In this document: positions 1-7,091 of the stretch, in pieces
Layout: each line of letters begins with the position of its first letter
Numbering within the stretch: position 1 is the first letter of the stretch
NCBI GenBank assembly: GCA_033717875.1
Contig: JADDKJ010000029.1
Coordinates: 1 to 44,025 of the forward strand
From: SBBG01 sp033717875
Lineage (GTDB): Bacteria; Pseudomonadota; Gammaproteobacteria; Ga0077554; Ga007554
Length of the DNA stretch: 44,025 bases
Direction: 5' to 3'
The notes under the pieces: model-generated
The model's input: the letters and a program-made list of their open reading frames with translations, nothing else
What the model was told of the DNA's origin: nothing
The model's database searches: none
Position numbers and translations under genes: made by a program

Positions 1-123
1 CGTGTTCTGCAACGTAGGGCCTACGGTTATCGTGATGAGGAGTATCTCAAACTGAAAATCATCGCCGCTTTCTTGCCGCCTTTACCAAAATCCACTAAAA
101 ATGACCCACACGATTCCGCGTAG
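1..123 (+). CDS. ISL3-family transposase, C-terminal fragment
   Basis: Frame 1 is open from the window edge to a TAG at 121-123 and encodes about 40 residues, including RAYGYRDEEYLKLKIIAAF. This matches the conserved C-terminal block of ISL3-family DDE transposases, which catalyse cut-and-paste transposition. The stop codon lies inside the terminal inverted repeat, as is common in this family. The rest of the gene is outside the window. Identification rests on recognising the motif; there is too little sequence to name a specific element. Confidence 0.75.
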   Translation, partial: RVLQRRAYGYRDEEYLKLKIIAAFLPPLPKSTKNDPHDSA

Positions 124-127
124 ACCC
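1..127 (+). mobile_element. Right end of an ISL3-family insertion sequence
   Basis: Read on the minus strand from 127, the sequence begins GGGTCTACGCGGAATCGTGT and continues GGGT. It resembles the sequence starting at 43899 near the other window edge (18 of 24 positions, with TCGTGTGGGT identical). ISL3-family ends typically start GG-TCT and make 8-bp target duplications, so the flanking gcaaaaat at 128-135 is the candidate duplication. The insertion lies within the replication gene. The exact boundary is inferred, because the other end of this copy is not in the window. Confidence 0.6.
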
Positions 128-847
128 GCAAAAATTATGTCGGCTCAGAAATTTTTGCTTGAAGGTGTGCTCTTCTCTGGCAATGCCCATTTCTTCACAA
201 TAGTCGATCAACCGTTTGTAATAGTCGCGCTCTTCATCTGTCTTGAGTTTTTTCAGCTTTTTCCGGCTGGCTAAATCATAGCCCTTGTCGTAAATCTTAT
301 CATAACGCCACGAACTGCCCTTGTTCCAGTCGATTGTACGTCCGTTCGGGTAGAGGTAGGGCAGTTTTCCACGGTTGAGGGCTTGGGTTGATAATCCCCG
401 CAGAAACGGCAATACGTTGTCACGCCCAACGCCCAGGTTACGCGTCCAGTCGATCCGGGTAATAACGGCGCCATCCGTCCACAGCCGGGAACGGTCATTT
501 TCACCCGACTGAAGCCAATCGAACTTGGTGCATTTTGAGAAGGGCGGCAGGCCGAGTTCAAGCAGGATGCGGTTATACACGGCTACGCAGGCTTCCAAGG
601 TGGCATGGCCGAAAAGGTTATCAATACGCTGCCAACGGGGAGGGTTGCCACCGACCGTCACCCGTTGACCGTCACACCGAATTTGCAGCATGGAGCTGTA
701 GGAGCCCTCAAACGCGAGACGCGAGGGGTTGGGCTGGCTTTCCTCCCCGGTTTCGAGGTCGATAGACCAAAACAGCTTTTTACCCACCACAGGGAGTCCG
801 CCTTCGGGGTAGTCCTGATAAATTTCGAGGAAGTCAACGAACCACAT
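95..847 (-). pseudogene. Phage/plasmid replication initiator (gene II/X type), C-terminally disrupted
   Basis: The minus-strand frame starts at ATG 847 and encodes about 240 native residues before running into the ISL3 end. It resembles replication initiators of filamentous phages (gene II/X, RstA-like), which nick one strand at the plus origin to start rolling-circle replication. Visible hallmarks are an N-terminal beta-rich part (GKKLFWSIDLETGEE), a central TRIDWTRNLGVG segment, a YDKGYDL block and a C-terminal REEHTFKQKFLSRHNF stretch. Native sequence ends at about base 128; the last residues are IS-derived. The conserved tail of the family is therefore missing and the protein is probably inactive. 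A 14-bp hairpin lies just upstream of the start. No coat, assembly or integrase genes are visible. Family assignment is from motif recognition. Confidence 0.6.
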
Positions 848-873
848 TTGACCCCCTAAAATTCCGGAAGTCC

Positions 874-914
874 GGAGTTAGTTCGGGTGTAACAGGAACT
901 CCCGAACTAACTCC
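874..914. promoter_or_regulatory. Perfect 14-bp inverted repeat upstream of the replication gene
   Basis: GGAGTTAGTTCGGG at 874-887 and its exact complement at 901-914 are separated by 13 nt. The repeat sits 27 bp upstream of the replication-gene start. For a gene II/X-type initiator, a hairpin here is a candidate plus-strand origin or nicking site. An operator or terminator is also possible. The two overlapping TCCGGA motifs at about 863-875 may belong to the same site. Confidence 0.45.
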
Positions 915-1260
915 CCCACCGTTTGTGGTAGAAATGCCCAGTCCAAAACACGAAAAGCGAACCCGTATAACCATATTTTTAGAGTGGATATAACCCAGGC
1001 CGGAAACCCACGCAATGCACCTGCCAGGGGCTACCTCAAGACACGAATTCGGTACCGTCACGGCGCGGATCATCGGGCAACGCCCGTCAATGCGCCGCGA
1101 CGACGTGCAATCACCGAAATAAAACCTGGTGGACTGGCCAGGCTGCACCGGATTTGCACCACCGGTGCTTGCTAAGTGATTGTTTTCTAAGGTGGGTAAA
1201 GTAGGGTCTGGTTCGGCTTTATCGTTGTAACTAGATGTTTTTATTGAACTTTTATAATAT
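915..1260. other. Non-coding leader of the integrated element
   Basis: I see no convincing gene here. One feature stands out: a 7-bp inverted repeat, GCACCGG at 1145-1151 paired with CCGGTGC at 1162-1168. AT-rich sequence follows up to the tRNA fragment. The minus-strand open frame across 834-1148 has no recognisable protein character. The stretch probably belongs to the integrated element that ends at the tRNA remnant. Confidence 0.35.
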
Positions 1261-1314
1261 ACTGACGGTTTCGTAATCAGTAGGTCGGGGGTTCGATTCC
1301 CTTCGTCGGTACCA
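1261..1314 (+). tRNA. tRNA-Thr(CGT) 3' fragment, probable attachment-site scar
   Basis: The sequence reads as the 3' half of a tRNA: anticodon loop TTCGTAA (anticodon CGT, Thr), 3' anticodon stem TCAGT, variable AGGTC, T-arm with TTCGATT loop, acceptor strand CGTCGGT, then A and CCA. No D-arm or 5' acceptor strand lies upstream. ACTGA at 1261-1265 could pair with TCAGT, but the loop would be 11 nt, so no functional tRNA is encoded. Phages and islands often integrate into tRNA 3' ends, and E. coli thrW is a known target (phage P22). I infer an att site bounding the element to its left. Confidence 0.65.
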
Positions 1315-1562
1315 TAATCCCAGATTTCCCATTAGCGCTCTACTGCGGACGATCAAGACGCTGAATCTGCGCGAGAAAATGACAAAATCTGTCCTCACCG
1401 TAGCACCTGGCTACGGCTGCGGAATATTTTGTCATTTTCTCGCCCATCTTCAACGTCTTGCCCGCCCTCGCTACGACCGCTAATGGAAAATCTGGGATAA
1501 TGGAAGCGCTGAATAATTCCATCCTGGAATTTTCAGCGCACTTCCATGTGCCGGCGGAAGTG
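1312..1562. repeat. Composite nested-hairpin element, copy 1
   Basis: Outer arms 1312-1337 and 1478-1503 match at 24 of 26 positions. Inside them CAAGACG (1354-1360) pairs with 1454-1460, a perfect 18-bp stem pairs 1371-1388 with 1426-1443, and CCGTAGC (1398-1404) pairs with 1410-1416. The whole forms one hairpin of about 190 nt. A 28-nt module (1502-1529) follows and folds by GCGCT/AGCGC with an inner AATTCCA-tcc-TGGAATT stem. CACTTCC (1539-1545) also pairs with GGAAGTG (1556-1562). The same architecture and module recur at 34618-34920. The left arm begins at the CCA of the tRNA fragment. This could be a dispersed non-autonomous repeat or a structured RNA. Confidence 0.7.
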
Positions 1563-1681
1563 CTAATAAATCATCTTTTCCTGATCCGCCATTTCCCTAT
1601 CATTTGAGGGGGTGAACTGGGCGCGGTTTTGCTGTATCTTTTCCAGATTCAATTTTTGTTTTGCCGCGATAAGGACAGCCC
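1563..1681. other. Upstream region of the MoeA-like gene
   Basis: This short intergenic stretch ends in a good Shine-Dalgarno (AAGGAC at about 1670-1675) just before the ATG at 1682. I see no clear sigma-70 promoter or other motif. Confidence 0.4.
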
Positions 1682-2686
1682 ATGACCGATGCCTCACCCC
1701 TCATCGAAGCCCAGCAACGCTTTGCCGATGCCGTGCCGTTCCGTGTCGTGGGGTCGGAATCTTGTCCCTTGCCGCAGGCTTTGGGGCGCACGCTTTATCA
1801 AGATCTTGTCGCGCCCGCCGATGCTCCGCCTTATCATCGCGTCATCGTTGAAGGTTTCATCGTCAATACCGCCGACACCCAAGGCGCGTCGGAAGAACAC
1901 CCCAAGTCGTTTTCCATCATCGGCGAGGTGAAGCCGGGCGATGCGGCCTGTCCCCCCATCGGGCCGGGTCAGGCTGTCGTGGTCTCGACCGGCAGCATCG
2001 CGCCCGATGGCGCGGTGTCGGTGGTGCGGATGTGGGAGGCCAAGCGGCAAGGCGACGGGTTTACTATCAGCCGTCCCTTTCCGCCGCGCTTTTTCCTGGA
2101 GGATCAGGGCTGCGATGTCAAAAAGGGCGCGGTGGTATTGAGTGCCGGGACGGTGCTCGACCCGGCGGCAATAGGGACTGTGGCGAGTTTGGGCATTAAT
2201 ACGCTGGAAGTGGCGCGTGTGCCCGAGGTGGTGGTGTTTGCCTCCGGCGATGAAGTCATTCCCTATACCGAACCGATGCGCCCCGGCATGATTCGCGATT
2301 GCAACTCCGTGATGCTGGCGGCGGCGATCACCCAGGCCGGTGGTGTACCGTCCTTTGGTGGTATCATGGGGGACGATTTCGACGCCTTCGTCGCCGGCGC
2401 GCGCGCTGCATTGCAGGGTGCCGACATGCTGGTGATCTCGGGCGGCACGGCGGTGGGCGGGCGCGATTTCATTTCGGACCTGGTGCGCGCGCTCGGCGAG
2501 CTGATTGTCGACGGTGTGCCGATGCGTTCCGGGCGGCCGCTGATCATGGGTGTGGCGCAGGGCAAGCCGATCGTCTGCGTGGCCGGTCATCCGCCCGAGG
2601 CGTTGCGCGGTTTCAGGTTGTTCGGCGTGGCGGCGATGAATCGTCTGCTGGGCAGGAACGCCGATCTGCCTGTTGATTTTCAGTAG
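1682..2686 (+). CDS. Short MoeA-like molybdopterin-binding protein
   Basis: The 334-residue product resembles MoeA, which inserts molybdate into adenylylated molybdopterin during molybdenum-cofactor synthesis. The MoCF/MogA-like domain is recognisable: a GIMGDD block at about residues 228-233 and VISGGTAVGGRDF at about 255-267, which keeps the Asp of the SGG-SVG-D motif. Several things differ from catalytic MoeA. The protein is about 75 residues shorter and stops where C-terminal domain IV would begin. The usual MDGYAV motif reads VEGFIV, so its key Asp is Glu. The PGNP motif reads AGHPPEA. It may be a divergent paralogue or a molybdopterin carrier rather than a full MoeA. AAGGAC supports the start. 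Family identification is firm; function is inferred. Confidence 0.7.
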   Translation: MTDASPLIEAQQRFADAVPFRVVGSESCPLPQALGRTLYQDLVAPADAPPYHRVIVEGFIVNTADTQGASEEHPKSFSIIGEVKPGDAACPPIGPGQAVVVSTGSIAPDGAVSVVRMWEAKRQGDGFTISRPFPPRFFLEDQGCDVKKGAVVLSAGTVLDPAAIGTVASLGINTLEVARVPEVVVFASGDEVIPYTEPMRPGMIRDCNSVMLAAAITQAGGVPSFGGIMGDDFDAFVAGARAALQGADMLVISGGTAVGGRDFISDLVRALGELIVDGVPMRSGRPLIMGVAQGKPIVCVAGHPPEALRGFRLFGVAAMNRLLGRNADLPVDFQ

Positions 2687-2715
2687 TTTGATTTTTAGCG
2701 AGAATGGAGACCAAG

Positions 2716-3714
2716 ATGAAAAAGTCATTGAGCCTGGTGCTGGCATTGGTCGCCGGAATTTTTCTGGCGGGTGGAGTGATGGATACCGCCGAGGCGAAAC
2801 GCATGGGCGGAGGCAAGTCGTTCGGTGGCAAAAACAGCCACAGCCAGCCCTATCAAAACCGTCAGCAATCGGCCTCGCCGCAAGGCAATAACGCGCAACA
2901 GACCCCGGCTCAAACGCCGGCGCAGGCGCAAAATGCCGGCCAGCGCGCTTCATGGGCGAGCAAGGGCGGCTTGATGGGCATGCTGGGCGGCTTGGCCCTC
3001 GGCGGTTTGCTCGGAGCGCTGTTCTTCGGTGGCGCCTTTGAAAATATCAATTTCATGGATGTGGCGGTCTTTGCGCTGATCGCGTTCGCGCTGTACATGA
3101 TTTTCGCGGCGAGAAAGCGCGCCGCCGTGTCTCAGGCGCAGCCAGCCGCCGCGGGGTATGGTCCGGCGATGACGCCGGCGAAAGCCGATGATGCCCTGGC
3201 CGCGCATCAGGAACGCAGCGCCACACCGTTCGAAACGGATCTGCTATTCAATAAGGACAAGGCGGCATCGAGCGGTGGCGCGGCGGTTGCCGAAGCGGTC
3301 TTCCGCCCCGCCCCCGGCGTCATTCCCAGGGATTTCGACAGCGTAGCCTTCATGGAAGGCGCCAAGGCCGCCTATGCCCGCCTGCAAAAGGCGTGGGACG
3401 AGGGTGATCTGGCCGATCTGCGCCTGTTCACCACCGACGCGGTATTCGCCGAGTTGCAGGATCAGGTGCGCGCGAGGGCGGGTGAAAACCGCACCGAGTT
3501 GCTGAAGGTGGAGGGCGAGTTGCTGGAAGTCCGCGAAGTCGGCGGCAACACCGAGGCCACAGTGTTGTTCGATGTGCTGATGCGCGAGATCGACGCCGAT
3601 ACCACGGATCAAAAACACGTCAGCAAGGCGCGCGAGATCTGGCATTTCACCCGCCCGACGCGCAGTCCGCGCCCCACCTGGTATCTGGATGGTATTCAGC
3701 AGATAGAGGAATAA
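2716..3714 (+). CDS. Tim44-like domain membrane protein
   Basis: This 332-residue protein starts with a cleavable-looking signal (MKKSLSLVLALVAGIFLAGG, mature side after AEA). A low-complexity Gly/Gln/Ala/Pro segment follows (about residues 30-80), then two hydrophobic segments (about 83-102 and 113-130). The C-terminal half (about 195-332) resembles the Tim44/MRPL45 fold, with FMEGAKAAYARLQKAWDEGD and the ending TWYLDGIQQIEE. Bacterial Tim44-domain proteins are widespread but of unclear role; membrane-associated binding is the usual assumption. ATG 2716 is preferred over 2704 because GGAGA at 2707-2711 sits at proper distance. It follows the MoeA-like gene by 29 bp, so the two may be co-transcribed. 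Confidence 0.8.
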   Translation: MKKSLSLVLALVAGIFLAGGVMDTAEAKRMGGGKSFGGKNSHSQPYQNRQQSASPQGNNAQQTPAQTPAQAQNAGQRASWASKGGLMGMLGGLALGGLLGALFFGGAFENINFMDVAVFALIAFALYMIFAARKRAAVSQAQPAAAGYGPAMTPAKADDALAAHQERSATPFETDLLFNKDKAASSGGAAVAEAVFRPAPGVIPRDFDSVAFMEGAKAAYARLQKAWDEGDLADLRLFTTDAVFAELQDQVRARAGENRTELLKVEGELLEVREVGGNTEATVLFDVLMREIDADTTDQKHVSKAREIWHFTRPTRSPRPTWYLDGIQQIEE

Positions 3715-3759
3715 TCCTGAAGGGCGCCCTGAAAATGGCGCCGCCTTTCACCCGGCTGC

Positions 3760-3812
3760 GCCCCCCTCGCTTCGCTCTCCCCGCTTGCGGGAGAGGGTAG
3801 GGGGGAGGGTTG
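3760..3812. repeat. Intergenic GC-rich palindromic repeat
   Basis: CTCTCCCCGC followed by GCGGGAGAGGG forms a hairpin (about 3775-3798) in a C/G-rich tract between the Tim44 gene and rsmA. A related palindrome lies at 4647-4675, on the other side of rsmA. Such CTCTCCCGC-type repeats are common between genes in GC-rich proteobacteria and may also end transcription. Confidence 0.55.
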
Positions 3813-3834
3813 TGCCATCACGCACTCGTTATCA

Positions 3835-4611
3835 ATGTCCCACATCCCCCGCAAACGCTTTGGTCAGAACTTCCTCCATGACCAGGCGGTGATCCACAAC
3901 ATCATCACCGCCATCGATCCCCATCCCAACCAGCACCTGGTGGAAATCGGGCCGGGCAAGGGCGCGCTTACCCGGCATTTGCTGCGCGCGGCGGGCAGTC
4001 TGGATGTGGTGGAGCTGGACCGTGATCTCATTCCCCTGCTGGAACGGGAATGCGCGGGGCTGGGCGAGCTGCATATCCATCAGGCCGATGCGCTGGCGTT
4101 TGACTTCGCCACGCTGGCGGCCGACGGCAGGCCATTGCGCCTGATGGGCAATCTGCCCTACAACATTTCCACGCCGCTGCTGTTTCATTTGATGGAACAG
4201 ATTCAGTGCATACAGGACATGCACTTCATGCTGCAAAAAGAGGTGGTGGATCGCCTGGCGGCCGAACCCGGCAGCAAGGATTATGGGCGGCTGGGCGTGA
4301 TGATTCAGTATTACTGCGCTGTCGAGTCCTTGTTTGTCGTCCATCCGGGCGCATTCTTCCCCTCGCCCAAGGTGGACTCGGCAGTGGTGCGCCTCGTGCC
4401 GCACGCCGCGCCGCCGGTCGAGGTGGCCAGCCGCGCGAATTTCTCCCGCCTCGTCGGCCAAGCCTTTTCCCAGCGTCGCAAGACCTTGCGTAATACTCTC
4501 AAAGGGTTGTTGACCGACGAGCAGATTCGCGCCCAGGGCATCGATCCCGGTTTGCGTGCGGAAGTGCTGAGCCTGGCGCAGTTCGCCAGGCTCAGCAATG
4601 CGATCAGCTGA
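3835..4611 (+). CDS. rsmA: 16S rRNA adenine dimethyltransferase RsmA (KsgA)
   Basis: RsmA uses S-adenosylmethionine to dimethylate two adjacent adenosines (A1518/A1519, E. coli numbering) near the 3' end of 16S rRNA, a late step in 30S maturation. The 258-residue length is normal. The N terminus KRFGQNFLHDQAVI is the family signature. SAM-binding motif I is VEIGPGKGALT (about residues 36-46) and the catalytic NLPY motif appears as GNLPYNIS (about 105-112). The C-terminal helical part contains FSQRRKTLRNTLKG. No strong Shine-Dalgarno precedes the ATG. pdxA and apaG, often neighbours in this class, are absent. Identification is secure. Confidence 0.96.
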   Translation: MSHIPRKRFGQNFLHDQAVIHNIITAIDPHPNQHLVEIGPGKGALTRHLLRAAGSLDVVELDRDLIPLLERECAGLGELHIHQADALAFDFATLAADGRPLRLMGNLPYNISTPLLFHLMEQIQCIQDMHFMLQKEVVDRLAAEPGSKDYGRLGVMIQYYCAVESLFVVHPGAFFPSPKVDSAVVRLVPHAAPPVEVASRANFSRLVGQAFSQRRKTLRNTLKGLLTDEQIRAQGIDPGLRAEVLSLAQFARLSNAIS

Positions 4612-4728
4612 TAAAGATAGGGCGGGTTGCGATACCCCTCACCCCAGCCCCTCTCCCGCGTGCGGGATAGGGGGCGTCGAGGAGGCGGGCTGAATTGTGC
4701 TAACCCGCGCTGCATCGATCACCATCGA
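4612..4728. repeat. Intergenic palindromic repeats between rsmA and yceI
   Basis: The region between convergent genes holds a TAGGGCGGGTT motif (4618-4628), a hairpin made of GCCCCTCTCCCGC (4647-4659) and GCGGGATAGGGGGC (4662-4675), and TAACCCGCGCTGCATCG. These are relatives of the TAGGG(C/T)G repeats found elsewhere in the window and may also end both transcripts. Confidence 0.5.
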
Positions 4729-5304
4729 TCAGTTGCGCACGCCTTCGGCTTCCAGCGTAATCACCATCTCGTCACCCACCGCCGGGAGCGCGAATTTCAC
4801 GCCGAAATCCGAGCGCTTGATTTTGGTCGTGGCGTCGAAGCCGCAGACGAATTTTTCCTTCTTCGGGTCCATGGGGTGGATGCCGCAGTTGATGCGCTGC
4901 ACGTCGAGGCGCACCGGCTTAGTGACGCCGGCGATGGTCAGGTTGCCGTCGACGGTCGCCTTGGAGGGGCCGTTGAACGTGACTTTGGTGGATTTATAGG
5001 TGATCTCGGGGAATTCGGCGACATTCAGAAAATCCGGCGAGCGCAGATGGTCGTCGCGTTTTTTGTGGCCGGTGTCGACCGAGGCCGCGTCAATGGTGAT
5101 GTCCACCGCGCTGGCACCGCCGGTGCGGTCCATGACGATCTTGCCCTTGGTGCTGTTGAAGCGGCCGTGCATGGTGGAAAAACCCAGGTGGTTGATGGCG
5201 AAGTGCGGATAGGTGTGGTCCGGGTCGATGGTGTAGTTCTCCGCCGCGGCGAAGGCGGTGCAGGACAGGGTGGTCAAGGCAACGGCGAGTGCGAGTTTGC
5301 GCAT
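4729..5304 (-). CDS. YceI-family periplasmic protein
   Basis: YceI-like proteins are secreted lipocalin-fold barrels that bind isoprenoid-type lipids; the physiological role is mostly unknown. This 191-residue protein has a clear signal peptide (MRKLALAVALTTLSCTAFA, then AAENY) and the family start YTIDPDHTYPHFAINHLGFS. Further family features are RSPDFLNVAEFPEITYKST and the C-terminal KRSDFGVKFALPAVGDEM. An AAAGGAG Shine-Dalgarno sits 6 nt before the ATG. It precedes a membrane-protein gene in the opposite direction of reading on the same strand (upstream gene ends 49 bp away), so co-transcription is possible. Confidence 0.9.
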   Translation of the reverse strand: MRKLALAVALTTLSCTAFAAAENYTIDPDHTYPHFAINHLGFSTMHGRFNSTKGKIVMDRTGGASAVDITIDAASVDTGHKKRDDHLRSPDFLNVAEFPEITYKSTKVTFNGPSKATVDGNLTIAGVTKPVRLDVQRINCGIHPMDPKKEKFVCGFDATTKIKRSDFGVKFALPAVGDEMVITLEAEGVRN

Positions 5305-5353
5305 GGTTTTCTCCTTTGGTGGTGGTTGAGGGTTGTGTCAGCACTTGTAATCC

Positions 5354-6178
5354 TTACATCGGCGGTGCGCCGGCGATTTTCCAGGCAACATATATCGCGC
5401 CTGCCGCGCCGGGCAGCGTCATGAGCACCAGCGCCAGGGCCTGGCCCCACAATGGCGGTTTCATGGGTAACGGGATGCGCGCCAGCAGCGGTATGGTGGC
5501 CAGGATCGGCAGACAGTACCACGGCAGTTTTGCGTATACCAGCGCGCCGACGCCGATCAGCCCGGCGATCAGCGCCACGGGCAGCAGCATGATGAATCCC
5601 ACTGGCAGGGTTTTTTTGAACGAACTCAGCAGGAGAAAGGCGCCGATGGCCGCCGCCAGCGCCGAAGCGAGTTGGCCGAGCAGGGCCGATGCGCCCATCA
5701 CCGCGGCGAGTCCGGTGCCCAGGCCCAGGCTCAACAGTGCGGCGTCGGCGCGTAGGGCGCGGCTGCGCAGTCCTTCCAGCGACGCCAGCAGCCAGGCCAC
5801 ATAGGCGCTGCCGCCAATCCCATAAAGCCATTTTTCGGTGCCTTCCATCCGCATCAGCGGCGGCCAGATGACCCACAACAGCGCGCCCGCGCCGAGCACG
5901 GCCAGCAGAGGTAACAGATAGCGTTGTTTGAGGTTGAGCAAATCAAGCGCCAAACCCACGCCAGCGGCTATCATTCCCAGCAGAATGATTTTGCGCGTGC
6001 TGGTGAGCGGCGTGAATTCAAAGCCTGTTATCAGCGATACGCTGGCATAAAAGCCCAGCACCACAGCCAAACCGGCCCAGTGCCAGCCCGCATATTTCAG
6101 GAGAAAACCGGAGACCAGCGCGGTCGCGAAGGGCACGATGGCGGCCTGAAAGGCGGGGTTCAGCAATAATTCATCCAT
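5354..6178 (-). CDS. Polytopic membrane protein of unknown function
   Basis: I do not recognise the family. The 274-residue product is strongly hydrophobic throughout, with about eight likely membrane segments, for example residues 12-26, 32-50, 64-80, 88-104 and several between 160 and 270. No catalytic motif or binding site is evident. The start at 6178 (second Met) is preferred because an AAGG motif lies 10 nt upstream; 6184 is also possible. It sits between plsC and yceI on the same strand. A role in envelope or lipid metabolism is only a guess from neighbours. Confidence 0.65.
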   Translation of the reverse strand: MDELLLNPAFQAAIVPFATALVSGFLLKYAGWHWAGLAVVLGFYASVSLITGFEFTPLTSTRKIILLGMIAAGVGLALDLLNLKQRYLLPLLAVLGAGALLWVIWPPLMRMEGTEKWLYGIGGSAYVAWLLASLEGLRSRALRADAALLSLGLGTGLAAVMGASALLGQLASALAAAIGAFLLLSSFKKTLPVGFIMLLPVALIAGLIGVGALVYAKLPWYCLPILATIPLLARIPLPMKPPLWGQALALVLMTLPGAAGAIYVAWKIAGAPPM

Positions 6179-6256
6179 GATCATTCAGCCTTTTTGAAGA
6201 ACTGTTGACAGACTACATCAGGATTTCCGTCCCTGATAGCGAATTGTTTCGAACTA

Positions 6257-6985
6257 TTATTTCAGCGGATTTGAACGATGAGTACTGATCTCCCGCACCT
6301 TGTTTTCGATCCATGTTTCCGCGGCGGCATTTATTTCGCTGGCGCTGTGGCCTTCGGGGTCTATCGGCGAGCCGATCACCAGGCGGATCGTGCCGGGACG
6401 CTTGATGAATCCGCGGCGTGGCCAGAATTCGCCGGCGTTGTGCGCCACCGGCACGACGAGCCGTCCGCTGTGGCGCGAGAGGAGTGCGCCGCCGGGGGCG
6501 TAGCGGCGTTTCTCGCCGGGAGCAACGCGCGTGCCTTCGGGGAAGATCACCACCCACAGGCCGTCCTTCAAGCGCTGCTCGCCCTGTTCCAGGAGTTGCT
6601 GCATGGCTTTTTTTCCTTCCTTGCGGTTGATGGCAATCGGCTTGAGCATCGCCAGTCCCCAGCCGAAGAAAGGCACCCACAACAACTCGCGCTTGAGCAG
6701 CCATACCTGGGTGGGGAATATCAGGGACAGGGCCAGCGTTTCCCACGCCGACTGGTGTTTGGACAGGATGATGCCGGGGATGGCCGGGATGTTTTCCCGT
6801 CCTTCCACGGTATAGCGCAGATTGCAGGTGATTCCCAGCCACCAAAGGTTGAAGCGGCACCACTGTGTGATGAAGGCATAGCGCACCTTGACCGGGAAGG
6901 GGAAGGTGAGCAGGCTGAGCGGCGCGAAGACCAGTGTCGAGAGGGTCATGCCGATCGAGAACAGAAGGGAGCGGAGGATGAGCAT
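6257..6985 (-). CDS. plsC: PlsC-type 1-acyl-glycerol-3-phosphate acyltransferase
   Basis: The enzyme transfers a fatty acyl group to lysophosphatidic acid, giving phosphatidic acid for phospholipid synthesis at the inner membrane. The 242-residue product has an N-terminal hydrophobic anchor (LRSLLFSIGMTLSTLVFAPL) and acyltransferase motif I as SKHQSAWETL. Motif III is VIFPEGTR, and VPVAHNAGEFW follows. The canonical motif I is HX4D; here the acid is Glu (HX4E), a variant I believe recurs in a related clade. The start at 6985 is chosen because the longer frame to 7045 runs through a palindromic repeat and looks untranslated. It follows glyQS; in many gammaproteobacteria gmhB lies between these genes, and it is missing here. 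It could be a general lysophospholipid acyltransferase. Confidence 0.85.
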   Translation of the reverse strand: MLILRSLLFSIGMTLSTLVFAPLSLLTFPFPVKVRYAFITQWCRFNLWWLGITCNLRYTVEGRENIPAIPGIILSKHQSAWETLALSLIFPTQVWLLKRELLWVPFFGWGLAMLKPIAINRKEGKKAMQQLLEQGEQRLKDGLWVVIFPEGTRVAPGEKRRYAPGGALLSRHSGRLVVPVAHNAGEFWPRRGFIKRPGTIRLVIGSPIDPEGHSASEINAAAETWIENKVREISTHRSNPLK

Positions 6986-7011
6986 GGCGTGGATGGGTTG
7001 TGAGATAAATA

Positions 7012-7090
7012 TCCGTAGGGTGCGTCCCACGCACCGCAACATCAATCGGTAACAGCGATCATGTGCGATGCGTGCGGCGCACCCTGCGTG
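7012..7090. repeat. GTAGGGTGCG-type palindromic repeat
   Basis: GTAGGGTGCGTCCCACGCAC (7016-7035) and a diverged inverted copy, GTGCGGCGCACCCTGCGTG (about 7072-7090), fill the gap between plsC and glyQS. This is the same family as the repeat at 26283-26334. Confidence 0.55.
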
Positions 7091-7091
7091 T

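Noticed and set aside
834..1148. Minus-strand frame upstream of the replication gene
   Set aside because: No domain, no Shine-Dalgarno, and it covers the 14-bp hairpin.
1261..1314. Functional tRNA gene
   Set aside because: No D-arm or 5' acceptor strand; the anticodon loop would be 11 nt.
1340..1522. Small minus-strand frame inside hairpin copy 1
   Set aside because: The sequence is constrained as an inverted repeat; the peptide is explained by the repeat and has no start signal.
1694..2953. 419-codon minus-strand frame opposite the MoeA-like gene
   Set aside because: The plus strand carries a recognisable MoCF domain; this frame has no domain and crosses the next gene start.
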